Assembly: GCF_001434315.1 (NCBI RefSeq)
Contig: NZ_AZFE01000031.1
Location: 271,861 to 335,860 of the forward strand
Length of the DNA stretch: 64,000 nucleotides
Source of the DNA: Paucilactobacillus oligofermentans DSM 15707 = LMG 22743
GTDB lineage: Bacteria > Bacillota > Bacilli > Lactobacillales > Lactobacillaceae
Direction: 5' to 3'
In this document: piece after piece, positions 26,065 to 35,331 of the stretch
Layout of the letters: every line of letters starts with the position of its first letter
How positions within the stretch are numbered: position 1 is the first letter of the stretch
Notes under the pieces: model-generated
Told to the model about the DNA's origin: nothing
Seen by the model: the letters and a program-made list of their open reading frames with translations, nothing else
The model's database searches: none
Translations under genes and position numbers: made by a program

Positions 26065-27063
26065 TTACTTTTCATCTAAATGAATTGCAGTACTATGAAT
26101 ATGTGAATTTTTATCAGGATACAAACGATTCATTATTGCAGTCACGGCCGTTGGTCCCTCACCAAATGCCGTTGCAATCAATTTAACTTTTCCAGGGTAG
26201 ATAACTCCATCCCCAATTGCATAAACGCCATCAATGTTTGTCATCATCTGTGAATTAACCTTAATATCATGCCGTTCAGACTCTAAATCTAATGACCAGG
26301 CTGTTAAAGCTTTGTTATTCGAAGTAAAGCCATAACTCACCACAATATCATCAACTGTTAATTGCTTAGTTTCATCAGATTTCATTTTTTTCATGGTTAA
26401 TTCAAGTGATTCATCTGCATTTTGTTTTAAATCTTTCAATAAATACGGAACTTCTAGCTTTGCTTTTGATTGTTCAATCGCAGTCACCATATGTTCTAAT
26501 CCTCGAAATGATTCACGTCGATGCATTAAGTAAACTTGACTAGCTACTGGCTCTAACATCATGGTTAAATCTAAGGCTGCATCTCCGCCACCAGCAACTA
26601 AAACTCGTTTATTACGAAAGTGTTCTTTTTGTTTGATAAAGTAAAATAAATGTTTATTTTCAAGTTCATCGGCACCATCCACAGCTAATTTACGCGGATT
26701 AAACGCCCCATTACCTAACGCAATAATTACGGTTTTAGAATACGTAATTTGTTGATCCGTCACAATTTTAAATTGATCATCTTGCTTAATAACGTCTTCA
26801 ACCGTTTCACCTAATCGAACTTCAACGTTAACTAACCGCATTTGCTTTTCTAAATCACTAATTAGATCATGGCCCGAAACGTTAACTGAACCAGCAACAT
26901 CTAAAATGCGCTTTTCTGGATAAAGAGCATCAACTTGGCCACCAAGTTGCTCTAGGCTCTCAATTACTTGGACTTTCATTTCACGTAAGCCAGCGTAAAA
27001 GCTCGCAAACATCCCCGCGGGTCCACCGCCGATGATCGTTAAATCATACATTTCTTCATTCAT
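26065..27063 (-). CDS. Ferredoxin/flavodoxin--NADP+ reductase, YumC type
   Basis: FAD and NADPH flavoprotein of 332 aa, thioredoxin-reductase-like but without the redox CxxC. This is the hallmark of type-2 ferredoxin-NADP reductases. FAD motif IIGGGPAGMFASFYAG, NADPH motif VLVAGGGDAALDLTMML, and the C-terminal FAD region VYAIGDGVIYPGKVKLIATAFGEG are all present. ATG at 27063 with AAAGGTG nine bases upstream is preferred over 27084. It supplies reducing power to small electron carriers. Confidence 0.9.
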   Translation of the reverse strand: MNEEMYDLTIIGGGPAGMFASFYAGLREMKVQVIESLEQLGGQVDALYPEKRILDVAGSVNVSGHDLISDLEKQMRLVNVEVRLGETVEDVIKQDDQFKIVTDQQITYSKTVIIALGNGAFNPRKLAVDGADELENKHLFYFIKQKEHFRNKRVLVAGGGDAALDLTMMLEPVASQVYLMHRRESFRGLEHMVTAIEQSKAKLEVPYLLKDLKQNADESLELTMKKMKSDETKQLTVDDIVVSYGFTSNNKALTAWSLDLESERHDIKVNSQMMTNIDGVYAIGDGVIYPGKVKLIATAFGEGPTAVTAIMNRLYPDKNSHIHSTAIHLDEK

Positions 27064-27163
27064 ATTAATTCGCACCTTTCTCATGTTAATTTATAGCTTA
27101 CCTTACTACCTTAAATAAAGTCAAAATCATAATCTAATTTAAGAATACTCATCAAAGTTTAAT

Positions 27164-27192
27164 TTGTTTTTCAAGGGCTAGTTGTTTATGAT
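27164..27192 (+). promoter_or_regulatory. Promoter of the nucleoside hydrolase gene
   Basis: TTGTTT (27164-27169), 17 bases, TATGAT (27187-27192), with a cre site immediately downstream. Confidence 0.6.
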
Positions 27193-27199
27193 TAGGGTA

Positions 27200-27213
27200 T
27201 GTAATGGCTTTCA
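27200..27213 (+). promoter_or_regulatory. cre site before the nucleoside hydrolase gene
   Basis: TGTAATGGCTTTCA matches the cre consensus except G for C at position 7. It covers the likely transcription start, so glucose repression of nucleoside use is expected. Confidence 0.6.
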
Positions 27214-27239
27214 TAATATATATAGTTGGAGGAATTCAA

Positions 27240-28199
27240 ATGGCTACAAAAAAAATGATTCTCGATTTAGATACTGGTGTTGATGATGCCTTAGCAATTG
27301 CTTACGCGCTCGCTGCACCTGAAGTTGATTTGATTGGTATTGTTAGTTCATATGGTAATTGTTTAGTTGATCAAGCGGCTGAAAATAGCTTGAAACTTTT
27401 AGAAATTCTTGGTGCAACTGATGTACCGGTCTTTATTGGTGCCAGTCATTCAAGTACAACTGATAACTTCGAAGTAATGCAAGTTAGCAAAGATATCCAT
27501 GGTAATAACGGAATTGGTGAAGTTGTCTTGCCTACTGCTAAACGACCAGTTGAATCCCAATCAGCCGTTGATTTTTTGATTGAATCAGCTCATAAATATA
27601 GTTCTGATTTAATTTTCGTTCCTACTGGTCCAATGACTAACTTAGATGCTGCCTTAACTAAAGATCCCACCATTGCTAAATTAATTGGTAATGTTACTTT
27701 CATGGGTGGTGCTTTAACCGTTGAAGGTAATGTTACCCCTTACGCCGAAGCTAATATTAATCAAGATGCACAAGCTGCTGACCGTGTAATGCGTAGTGAT
27801 CTAAATATTATCATGGTTGGTCTCGATGTAACCTTAAGAACTTTATTAACGAAAAAAGAAACTGCTACTTGGCGTAATTTAGATACCGTTGCTGGGAAAG
27901 CCTATGCTGATGTAACAGACTTTTATATCGATGCTTACTACAACCTTGGTATCGATAAAACTGGTTGTGCACTGCATGATCCATTAGCCGTTGGGGTAGC
28001 CCTTGATATGTCATTTGTCGATACAATTGATCTCAACATGAAGGTTACTTACGATGAAAATAATTATGGTCGTACAATTGGTGATAATTCTCGTCTAAAC
28101 AACGATTCTACCAATGTAAAAGTCGCTGTCAATGTCGATAAAGATCGTTACCTTAAAGTCTTCATGGATTATTTAACTAATCTTTTTAACAATCATTAA
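27240..28199 (+). CDS. Nucleoside hydrolase (inosine-uridine preferring family)
   Basis: Hydrolyses the N-glycosidic bond of ribonucleosides to base and ribose; about 319 aa. The calcium-binding active-site motif is near the N-terminus (DLDTGVDDALAIAYA, first Asp cluster DTGVDD), with FVPTGPMTNLDAAL and ALHDPLAV downstream. ATG 27240 follows GGAGGAATTCAA and is preferred over 27204. The gene is single, cre-controlled, and ends shortly before the TPP riboswitch. Ribose released would enter the phosphoketolase pathway. Confidence 0.92.
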   Translation: MATKKMILDLDTGVDDALAIAYALAAPEVDLIGIVSSYGNCLVDQAAENSLKLLEILGATDVPVFIGASHSSTTDNFEVMQVSKDIHGNNGIGEVVLPTAKRPVESQSAVDFLIESAHKYSSDLIFVPTGPMTNLDAALTKDPTIAKLIGNVTFMGGALTVEGNVTPYAEANINQDAQAADRVMRSDLNIIMVGLDVTLRTLLTKKETATWRNLDTVAGKAYADVTDFYIDAYYNLGIDKTGCALHDPLAVGVALDMSFVDTIDLNMKVTYDENNYGRTIGDNSRLNNDSTNVKVAVNVDKDRYLKVFMDYLTNLFNNH

Positions 28200-28247
28200 T
28201 TGCAATTTGCTTTGAAATAAGCTATATTTGCATTAATCAAATATTAC

Positions 28248-28318
28248 ATCTGGGGTGCCTGCTTGGCTGAGATATACCCATTGAACCTGCTCTGGTTAGT
28301 ACCAGCGAAGGGAGATAA
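28248..28318 (+). promoter_or_regulatory. TPP riboswitch (THI element)
   Basis: The conserved core is unmistakable: TGGGGTGCCTG near 28251, GGCTGAGAT at 28265-28273, ACCC, then GAACCTG (28283-28289) and a closing GCGAAGGGA (28305-28313). It is followed by a terminator hairpin and precedes ykoEDC. Thiamine pyrophosphate binding should favour termination, so the importer is made when thiamine is scarce. Confidence 0.95.
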
Positions 28319-28351
28319 CCTTTTATTTAACTCGACTAACAAATTTGTTAA

Positions 28352-28388
28352 GCGACTCTCCTTTTACACTCGGAGAGTCGCTTTTTTT
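28352..28388 (+). terminator. Riboswitch-controlled terminator
   Basis: GCGACTCTCC (28352-28361), a 10-base loop, GGAGAGTCGC (28372-28381), then seven Ts. A competing small hairpin TAACAAATTTGTTA lies just upstream. The 306-base gap between the nucleoside hydrolase and ykoE is accounted for by this element and the riboswitch. Confidence 0.9.
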
Positions 28389-28505
28389 GATAATTGAGTT
28401 TAAATAGTTATTAAATTCAAAAATATGATTCATTAATTTGCTTAATTTAAAATTATGATCATACTCCTAATTTTATTTGATAATACATTTTTGGAGGATT
28501 CTATT

Positions 28506-29087
28506 ATGAATCTAAGTAATCATTATCACGTTCGCGACATTATTTTCGTCACTCTTATTGGTATTGCTTTTGGTGCCATTTTCATTAGTACTAACTTCAT
28601 TTACAATTTTCTCACGGTCATCCTAACCCCCATGGGGCTTGCACCAATGGCCAATGATATTAACATGGGGATTTGGGTAATGGCTGGGCCATTAACTGGG
28701 TTTATTCTACGAAAACCTGGTGCTGGTTTTCTGGGTGAATTTTTAGCGGCCGTGGGTGAAATGTTTTTCGGCGGTCAATGGGGTGCTTCAACTCTAATTT
28801 CCGGTACAATTCAAGGGCTTGCCGCCGAATTAGGTTTTACTCTAACTGGTTATAAGCTATACAACTGGTTTTCGCTAACCCTTTCATGCCTAACTACAAC
28901 CATCATTACCTTTGGTTGGGACATGTTTAAAAATGGCTACACCGAATTTAGTTTTAACTTGTTAATTTTATTGTTCATCGTTCGCTTTATCTCAATCTTT
29001 TTCTTTGGTGGTATCCTAACCAAAATGATTGCTGCTTTACTTGATAGAAGCCACGTTTTAACCAAATTTGGAGGCACTAATGTCTAA
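28506..29087 (+). CDS. ykoE: ECF transporter substrate-binding (S) component, YkoE type
   Basis: Membrane S component (193 aa) for a thiamine precursor, most likely hydroxymethylpyrimidine, going by the YkoE family. Five or six hydrophobic segments are seen, with the family-typical GIAFGAIFISTNFIYN and FLGEFLAAVGEMFFGGQWG. ATG at 28506 with GGAGGATTCTATT is preferred over 28455. It overlaps ykoD by eight bases and stands behind the TPP riboswitch. Confidence 0.9.
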   Translation: MNLSNHYHVRDIIFVTLIGIAFGAIFISTNFIYNFLTVILTPMGLAPMANDINMGIWVMAGPLTGFILRKPGAGFLGEFLAAVGEMFFGGQWGASTLISGTIQGLAAELGFTLTGYKLYNWFSLTLSCLTTTIITFGWDMFKNGYTEFSFNLLILLFIVRFISIFFFGGILTKMIAALLDRSHVLTKFGGTNV

Positions 29088-30471
29088 CATTGACATTAAA
29101 AATTTAAGTTTTAGCTATCAACCAAATGTTCCAACTCTTGAAAATATGACGGCTCAATTTGAGGTAGGTAAATTTTCCTTACTAGTTGGTTCATCTGGTA
29201 GTGGTAAATCAACTTTATTAAAAATATTAACCGGATTATTACCAACTTTTGGTGGTGAAATTACTCGCGGTAGAATTACAATCCCAAATCAATTAACCGT
29301 TGGTCTTGTCTTCCAAAATCCTAACCATCAATTCACCCTTGATACACCACGCCATGAATTAGAATTCGTTCTTGAAAATTTACGCACTAATCCAAGTGAA
29401 ATCCCCAATAAAATAATTTCTGCCCTATCTTTTTGTGAAGTTCAACATTTGATTGATCGTCAATTCAATACCCTATCTGGTGGTGAAAAGCAAAAAGTCG
29501 CCTTGGCCATCGTGATTGCTATGGACCGTGATATTATTTTGTTAGATGAACCCTTTGCCAGTATCGACCCTAAATCACGGACCGAATTAATTAATAAACT
29601 AGTTTGCCTTCGCGATGATAAACATAAAACGATCATTATTGCTGATCATGACTTGCTAGGTTATCAGTCCATCGTTAACAATATCTATACCATTAAAAAT
29701 CATGATATTCAGACTTTATTACACGATGAAGGCCGTAAACTGCTCACAGAATTTGAACAGCAATCACCCACTATTAACTGTACTAAACCTGCTTCTAATA
29801 GTTCAATATCATTTATGTTTAATCAACTAAATATTTCCATTCAAAATCACAAATTACTGAATCAAGTTTCACTGCCAATACCTAAAAATAAAGTCACCCT
29901 CATCACCGGTGAAAACGGTATTGGCAAATCAACATTATTTTTATCAATGACCAAACTAATGAAGTATCACGGTCAAATTACACTAGCTAACGTTGATATT
30001 CAGTCAATTAAAGCCAAAAAATATGCACGACAAGTAGCACTAATTTTTCAAGATTCTGAAAATCAATTTCTAACAGTTACCATGCGTGAAGAACTTGAAC
30101 TGAGCAAACAGCATCGTAAAACTAACTATTTTAATGATGAAGTAATTAAGGAATGCCTAACTAAACTAAATTTATTAGCCCTATTAGATCAGGTAGTTTA
30201 CACCTTAAGTGAAGGTCAAAAAAAGAAACTGCAATTACTATTAATGATGATTGTTGAGCCTGAAATCATGTTACTTGATGAACCTTTAAAAGGACTAGAC
30301 ATTAATTCCATTCATCAAATCATCCAAATTATTAATGGCTATCGTGGTCAACACCAGCAAACTATTATCATTATCAGTCATCAAATCAGCGGATTAAATA
30401 ACTTCGTTGATCACCAATTACATTTTGAACGGCAACATTTAACTTATTTGGAGACACATCATGAATCCTAG
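29080..30471 (+). CDS. ykoD: ECF transporter ATPase, two fused domains, YkoD type
   Basis: Double ATPase (463 aa) energising the thiamine-precursor importer. Domain 1 (about residues 1-230) has Walker A GSSGSGKST, signature LSGGEKQ and Walker B ILLDEPFASID. Domain 2 (about 240-463) has GENGIGKST, a degenerate signature LSEGQKKK and MLLDEPLKGLD. The start is placed at the ATG 29080 after GGAGGCACTA. It overlaps ykoC by 11 bases. Confidence 0.9.
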   Translation: MSNIDIKNLSFSYQPNVPTLENMTAQFEVGKFSLLVGSSGSGKSTLLKILTGLLPTFGGEITRGRITIPNQLTVGLVFQNPNHQFTLDTPRHELEFVLENLRTNPSEIPNKIISALSFCEVQHLIDRQFNTLSGGEKQKVALAIVIAMDRDIILLDEPFASIDPKSRTELINKLVCLRDDKHKTIIIADHDLLGYQSIVNNIYTIKNHDIQTLLHDEGRKLLTEFEQQSPTINCTKPASNSSISFMFNQLNISIQNHKLLNQVSLPIPKNKVTLITGENGIGKSTLFLSMTKLMKYHGQITLANVDIQSIKAKKYARQVALIFQDSENQFLTVTMREELELSKQHRKTNYFNDEVIKECLTKLNLLALLDQVVYTLSEGQKKKLQLLLMMIVEPEIMLLDEPLKGLDINSIHQIIQIINGYRGQHQQTIIIISHQISGLNNFVDHQLHFERQHLTYLETHHES

Positions 30472-31114
30472 TTTTAAATTAATTTTAATCATTTTGATTT
30501 CTTTTGAAATTTCATTTACACGCAGTTTAATCACTAACTGTTTGTTAATTATAATCTGTTTGCTGTATTTAATAATCAATAAAATTCCAACCAAAACCTT
30601 AGGCATAATATTATTAGTTCCAATCGTTCCTGCGGTTGCGTTAAGTATCACGATTGCTTTTTTCACTCCTGCACATGATTATCATTTTGCATTAGTCTTA
30701 TTTACACGAATGTTTGCTTATGTCTTACTGGGCACTTCATTCACTTTAATCAATTCACCACTTGAACTTGCTCGTTCGCTTGAACAAAATTTAAATCTAC
30801 CATCTAAATTTGCATATGGCAGTTTAGCGGCTTTTGGTGTCTTGCCTAAAATGCGGTTAACTATCCTAACACTACAAAAGGCTGCCCTGATGCGTGGTAT
30901 CCGATTATCATTTTGGTCACCCAAATTATATTTCAAGGCCTTATTAATTGCACTAAATTGGTCAGATGAATTAGCTCAAGCGATGATTTCCCATGGCTAC
31001 GTAGAAGATACCGCAAGAACCTATGCTCATAAAATCTCCATTAAGCACACCGACTGGCTTTATTTGCTTGTTCCCTTATTTATTATTCAACCCCTCTTAT
31101 TAATGCTTCCGTGA
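30461..31114 (+). CDS. ykoC: ECF transporter transmembrane (T) component, YkoC type
   Basis: Membrane T component (217 aa) linking S component and ATPase. Hydrophobic helices fill the N-terminal half, and the T-component coupling motif appears as LMRGIRLSF. It is last of the riboswitch-controlled operon ykoEDC. Confidence 0.88.
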   Translation: MNPSFKLILIILISFEISFTRSLITNCLLIIICLLYLIINKIPTKTLGIILLVPIVPAVALSITIAFFTPAHDYHFALVLFTRMFAYVLLGTSFTLINSPLELARSLEQNLNLPSKFAYGSLAAFGVLPKMRLTILTLQKAALMRGIRLSFWSPKLYFKALLIALNWSDELAQAMISHGYVEDTARTYAHKISIKHTDWLYLLVPLFIIQPLLLMLP

Positions 31115-31124
31115 ACTTCAAATT

Positions 31125-31153
31125 TTGCGAATCACGTCTAATATTGGTAAAAT
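31125..31153 (+). promoter_or_regulatory. Promoter of the DUF4870-like gene
   Basis: TTGCGA (31125-31130), 17 bases, TAAAAT (31148-31153), just after ykoC. Confidence 0.55.
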
Positions 31154-31182
31154 AAAGATATTAAACGAGAGGAGATAAACTT

Positions 31183-31512
31183 ATGGAAACCAACCAAGCA
31201 AATAAAATCGTGAATGGCTTCAGCTACTTAAGTATCCTATTTCTCCCCATCATTTTTCCAATCATCGTCTGGCTACTAGCGGGCGAGCGAAAAGAAATGA
31301 GATACCATGCAGTTCACGCATTCTGGCTGCATGTAATTCCAGTAATATTATCAATAATGGCTGTGATTTCATTAGGAACTGTCGGGTTATTTACGAATAA
31401 CGTGGCCCATGTCGGCTGGATGTCAATCATCTTAGTGGGAATCTTAGCCATCGTTTCCTTTGTCTTATTTATCTACAACATTGTTAAAGCGGTAAAAATC
31501 TTCATTTCATAG
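31183..31512 (+). CDS. DUF4870-like small membrane protein
   Basis: A 109-residue protein with three hydrophobic segments (about 17-33, 44-65 and 75-105). The motif KEMRYHAVHAFWLH between helices 1 and 2 matches the DUF4870 family, whose function is unknown. Strong AGAGGAGATAAAC precedes the ATG. Monocistronic with its own promoter and terminator. Confidence 0.75.
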   Translation: METNQANKIVNGFSYLSILFLPIIFPIIVWLLAGERKEMRYHAVHAFWLHVIPVILSIMAVISLGTVGLFTNNVAHVGWMSIILVGILAIVSFVLFIYNIVKAVKIFIS

Positions 31513-31520
31513 CCATGAAA

Positions 31521-31565
31521 AATAAAAGCAATCACCGATTTTTAAACGGTGATTGCTTTTATTTT
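31521..31565. terminator. Bidirectional terminator
   Basis: AATAAAAGCAATCACCG and CGGTGATTGCTTTTATT make a 17-bp stem between two converging genes. Confidence 0.9.
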
Positions 31566-31569
31566 GGAC

Positions 31570-32061
31570 TTAATTATCTCGATTTTTAATTTTAAATTTG
31601 AAGATAACTTCATATTTTAATTTTTCTGATTCATCGTTACTAACTCTTAAATGATAAAGTCTAACAATTGAAATGCGGTAGACGTCTTGCCAAACATCAA
31701 ACGTTGATAATACAACATCTCTACCCTTAGTTGTTAGGGTAAACGTACTTTCATCAATTCGTTTAGTAAAACCAGCTACTTCCAGATTACGCATTGCTAA
31801 TATTATATTGTAACGAATAAATTTTAAATTAGTTTCTCTTTCATCATCTGAGAATAATTCATCATTCGTGGCACCCTTTAACAAAGCATCCCAAGAAACA
31901 GATTTATCAGTAGCTTGCAAAAACTTTAAAATAGCCACAACTGCCTTTTGGTCACCCAAACGGGTCTTAGAATTAAATAGCTCTAATTCGTCGAACGGAA
32001 TTCCATCTTGTGTTGCTTCCTGGCGACTAATTTGTCGACCAATCCCATATCTGTAATCCAT
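31570..32061 (-). CDS. Uncharacterised protein with winged-helix-like C-terminus
   Basis: A 163-residue soluble protein of unknown function. The central part (about 35-110) is helical, and VAGFTKRIDESTFTLTTKGR looks like the wing of a winged-helix fold, so a regulatory role is possible but not shown. ATG 32061 with GGGAGGTG is preferred over 32085. It is divergent from the Na+/H+ antiporter gene across a 210-base gap with no clear operator. Confidence 0.6.
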   Translation of the reverse strand: MDYRYGIGRQISRQEATQDGIPFDELELFNSKTRLGDQKAVVAILKFLQATDKSVSWDALLKGATNDELFSDDERETNLKFIRYNIILAMRNLEVAGFTKRIDESTFTLTTKGRDVVLSTFDVWQDVYRISIVRLYHLRVSNDESEKLKYEVIFKFKIKNRDN

Positions 32062-32230
32062 AAAGCACCTCCCGTTACTCAACATATTACTTCATCTATG
32101 CAACATTCCCAATTACTTAGATAACTACAATTTTAAAACTTATCAGTTCAAAATACTAGTGCTATTAAATTTAAGCTAATTACAGCCCTTCAATCTATTA
32201 ATATAATTATATAAACATTCAATTCATCTT

Positions 32231-32239
32231 TGGTATAAT
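32231..32239 (+). promoter_or_regulatory. Extended -10 promoter of the antiporter gene
   Basis: TGG-TATAAT (TATAAT at 32234-32239), 33 bases before the ATG; -35 weak. The rest of the gap 32062-32230 is AT-rich with nothing else recognised. Confidence 0.55.
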
Positions 32240-32271
32240 GGGGCTAATTATTACCATCTGAGGAGTTTATT

Positions 32272-34338
32272 ATGGAAATCATTTTAATGGTTGTTTTACT
32301 TTTACTTGCTGTCATTGTAGCCAATATCGTTAACCTTATTTATCCAAAAATTCCGTTAGCATTATATCAAATTGCCGCTGGCCTTATACTTTCACTTGAT
32401 TCACAGTTCCATCATTTTGTGATTCATCCAGAAATTTTCATGCTAATTATCATTGCACCATTAATGTTTAAAGATGGCAAGGGCCAATCTTTACGTTCAC
32501 TAAAAAACAATTTATCCACACTTTTATCATTATCAGTCGGCTTATCAATTGTTACGGTAATTATTGCTGGATTTTTCATTAACTGGATTTGGGGTGCTGC
32601 CACCTTACCAATTGCTTTCATGTTAGCAGCCATTATTACGCCTACTGATGCTGTTGCAGTATCGTCAATTACTCGTAACGTGGAAGTACCAGCTGATGTA
32701 GATCAAGCCTTAGAACATGAATCTTTATTTAATGATGCCGCTGGAATCGTATTATTCGGATTAGCCCTGTCCGCCATCATATCTGGTGAATTTTCATTAC
32801 TTGGTAGTGTCCTTGATTTTGGTAAAACCTTTTTTGGTGGGATAATCGTCGGCTTTATCTTAGGCTACTTAATCACCGCCTTACGTTTAAATTTAACACG
32901 AACGCATACCGATATTAGTGCAATCATTGTTCCCATCGAAATTATGACTCCATTATTTGTTTATTGGGTTGCTGAAGAATTAGGCGTCTCAGGAATTTTA
33001 GCCGTCGTTGCAACTGGTTTAGTTTTTGCAATCTTCCAAACTAGATTACGACTTACTTCGACCAAATTGCAAATTGTTACTACTACCACTTGGGCAATTA
33101 TTGCTGATGTTTTAAACGGTTTTGTGTTCGTCTTACTCGGGGCAACTTTGCCATCCGTTTTGGCTGATCGCGGTGTTCAAGATATTTCTAAGTTACTTTT
33201 AGGTGGCCTGCTCATTTATATCTTAATTACCGGTATTCGGTTCCTTTGGATTAAATTTAACTTTGCACATAATGTCAAATCAGACACTAATAGCGCAATC
33301 ATCACTGCTATTGGTGGTGTCCATGGTACGATTGCCCTTGCGATGGCCTTTTCAATTCCAACTGGAGTTAATGCTACTTTGACCTCATTACGTGGACAAT
33401 TAATCTTTGTCACTGCCACGGTTATCTTAATCAGTTTAATTGTCGCAACCGTTGTCTTTCCATTTATCGTTCCAAAGAAAAAAGAAGAATTCAATCAACA
33501 AGAACTATCGAATTTGTTCCGCGACCTAATTTATTATGCCGAGTCACAACTAAGAAATTCGAATCCTCAATCGAAAGAAGTCGATCGAGTAAGTAGCACC
33601 ATTGATAGTCAAACCAGGTCATTCACGACCCAACCAGATCGAAAAAAATATGTTAAATTAATTGATCAGGTCCACCAAGTTGAACTTGATACTTTAGATA
33701 AGTTAGAAGACAACGATGAAATCACTCATTCTGAAAGATTAATTTCCGAAAGAATCTTGCGTAAGTCATTAGCCTTATTTAGTAATCACGGCTTTGTCGC
33801 AACCTCGAAATTTATTTATCGTAATCTACGTCGTAAATCACAATTCAGACGGCAACACCATCGAATGCAAGCTCGTCGTCAACAAATGTTACAAACACGC
33901 GGCAATATAGATGAAAATACCCAACAACAATTACAGGCACGTGAACACACACTACATGAACCTAATGGTGTTCGGCCACAAGGTCCCAGTGACTTTAAGC
34001 TACAAGAACGCAGTAAAATTACGCGTAGTAAAATGCAATCAATTATCATTCAAGCTACACAAGCTGTTCAAGAATATCTACGAACGCTTGATGATAAAGA
34101 GAATACTCACGAAATTAATTTTATTTTGGAATATTATAATCAACTATTACAACAATATCAAAGTGGTGAAGATTTAGATGATGACTTAATGGGCAACCTC
34201 TTTATACAGGCTTTCCAATACGAACACTCATACATTCAAAACTTACTCGCAAGCGGTAGTATTTCAACTAGTGTTGCCAATAAGTTAAACGAGCAAATTT
34301 CAACGGATGAACTAGTTTATATGCAGTCCTTAAATTAA
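32272..34338 (+). CDS. CPA1-family Na+/H+ antiporter
   Basis: Membrane antiporter, 688 aa. Twelve or so helices occupy about residues 1-400, with the ion-binding regions ITPTDAVAVSS and LFNDAAGIVLF (the ND motif of electroneutral CPA1 antiporters). The last 290 residues are cytoplasmic, charged and predicted helical (QHHRMQARRQQMLQTRGN), and probably regulatory. Sodium, potassium or pH homeostasis is the likely role. Own promoter and terminator. Confidence 0.87.
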   Translation: MEIILMVVLLLLAVIVANIVNLIYPKIPLALYQIAAGLILSLDSQFHHFVIHPEIFMLIIIAPLMFKDGKGQSLRSLKNNLSTLLSLSVGLSIVTVIIAGFFINWIWGAATLPIAFMLAAIITPTDAVAVSSITRNVEVPADVDQALEHESLFNDAAGIVLFGLALSAIISGEFSLLGSVLDFGKTFFGGIIVGFILGYLITALRLNLTRTHTDISAIIVPIEIMTPLFVYWVAEELGVSGILAVVATGLVFAIFQTRLRLTSTKLQIVTTTTWAIIADVLNGFVFVLLGATLPSVLADRGVQDISKLLLGGLLIYILITGIRFLWIKFNFAHNVKSDTNSAIITAIGGVHGTIALAMAFSIPTGVNATLTSLRGQLIFVTATVILISLIVATVVFPFIVPKKKEEFNQQELSNLFRDLIYYAESQLRNSNPQSKEVDRVSSTIDSQTRSFTTQPDRKKYVKLIDQVHQVELDTLDKLEDNDEITHSERLISERILRKSLALFSNHGFVATSKFIYRNLRRKSQFRRQHHRMQARRQQMLQTRGNIDENTQQQLQAREHTLHEPNGVRPQGPSDFKLQERSKITRSKMQSIIIQATQAVQEYLRTLDDKENTHEINFILEYYNQLLQQYQSGEDLDDDLMGNLFIQAFQYEHSYIQNLLASGSISTSVANKLNEQISTDELVYMQSLN

Positions 34339-34376
34339 AAAAATGGTGAGTAAATTAAATTTACTCACCATTTTTT
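34337..34376. terminator. Bidirectional terminator
   Basis: AAATGGTGAGTAAA pairs with TTTACTCACCATTT, flanked by A and T runs, between the antiporter gene and the converging hydrolase gene. Confidence 0.9.
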
Positions 34377-34383
34377 CAAGAAC

Positions 34384-35319
34384 TTATTCCACATACTTCG
34401 CCAAAAAAGTCTTAACTTTAAGCTGATATTTATTTGTTTCATGATCTAGTGAAGCTGCATGTTTAGCTCCTTTAACAACCCATAGTTCTTTTGGTCCACG
34501 AGTAGCATCATAATTCTGATACACCATTGAAATTGGAACAAATTTATCTTCTGAACCGTGAATAAACATCATTGGACGATCATTTTTGTGTAATTGTTTG
34601 ACAGAACTAGCTTCACCAAAAAAGAATCCATTTTTAATTTTATTAATTCCACTAACAATATAAACTAACGGAAAACTTGGAACATGATAAAGTTCTTTAG
34701 CTTGATAGGCAATTTCGGTTCGCGTATTATCATAACCGCAATCTTCGACAAATGCCTTAACCTGTGATGGTAGTTTTTCTCCACTGGTCATCATCGTTGC
34801 CGCACCACCCATACTAACGCCAAACATGACAATTTGAGAATTTTGGCCATTAGTAGCAATAATTTTATTAATCCACTTCACATTATCCTTACGTTCTGGC
34901 CAGCCATATCCAATATATTGGCCGCCACTAGCTCCGTGGGCCCGTGCATCAGGTAGTAATACATTATAACCTAACTGATGAAATAAATAAGCATACGCTC
35001 CCATTGTTTCTTTACTACCCATAAATCCATGAGCAATGACTACGGTTTTATTAGATGGTTGTTGAGCTGCGATATAGTTTGCCACTAGCTTCAAGCTTCC
35101 ACTTGCCGATTTCATTGTCCATGTTTGCTTATCAACATCTAAATACCACTTTTTTTGTTTATACAATGGATCTGATTTTTTCAAAGTTTTTGTATCACTT
35201 AAAAAGCTCTTGTGCGAAGGAATTACCGCCTCATGAAAAAAATATAACGAGGCCACAACAAATCCTGTGCATATCACCAAAAATACTAATATAATTATGT
35301 ATAAATACTTTTTATTCAA
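34384..35319 (-). CDS. Membrane-anchored alpha/beta hydrolase
   Basis: Serine hydrolase of 311 aa with an N-terminal signal-anchor (about residues 4-27), so the enzyme probably faces outward. The oxyanion region is VVIAHGFMGSK, the nucleophile elbow FGVSMGGAA, and His appears in KGAKHAASLDHE; the acid is probably the Asp in HGSEDKFVP. The only available start is a TTG at 35319, since an in-frame TGA lies three codons upstream and no ATG precedes the anchor; no ribosome binding site is seen. It diverges from the next hydrolase with only 12 bases between the start codons. Confidence 0.82.
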   Translation of the reverse strand: MNKKYLYIIILVFLVICTGFVVASLYFFHEAVIPSHKSFLSDTKTLKKSDPLYKQKKWYLDVDKQTWTMKSASGSLKLVANYIAAQQPSNKTVVIAHGFMGSKETMGAYAYLFHQLGYNVLLPDARAHGASGGQYIGYGWPERKDNVKWINKIIATNGQNSQIVMFGVSMGGAATMMTSGEKLPSQVKAFVEDCGYDNTRTEIAYQAKELYHVPSFPLVYIVSGINKIKNGFFFGEASSVKQLHKNDRPMMFIHGSEDKFVPISMVYQNYDATRGPKELWVVKGAKHAASLDHETNKYQLKVKTFLAKYVE

Positions 35320-35331
35320 AGGAGTTCACCC

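Noticed and set aside
32062-32271. Operator or small RNA between the 163-aa gene and the antiporter gene
   Set aside because: The gap is AT-rich with only an extended -10 box; no dyad, terminator or ORF of merit was found.
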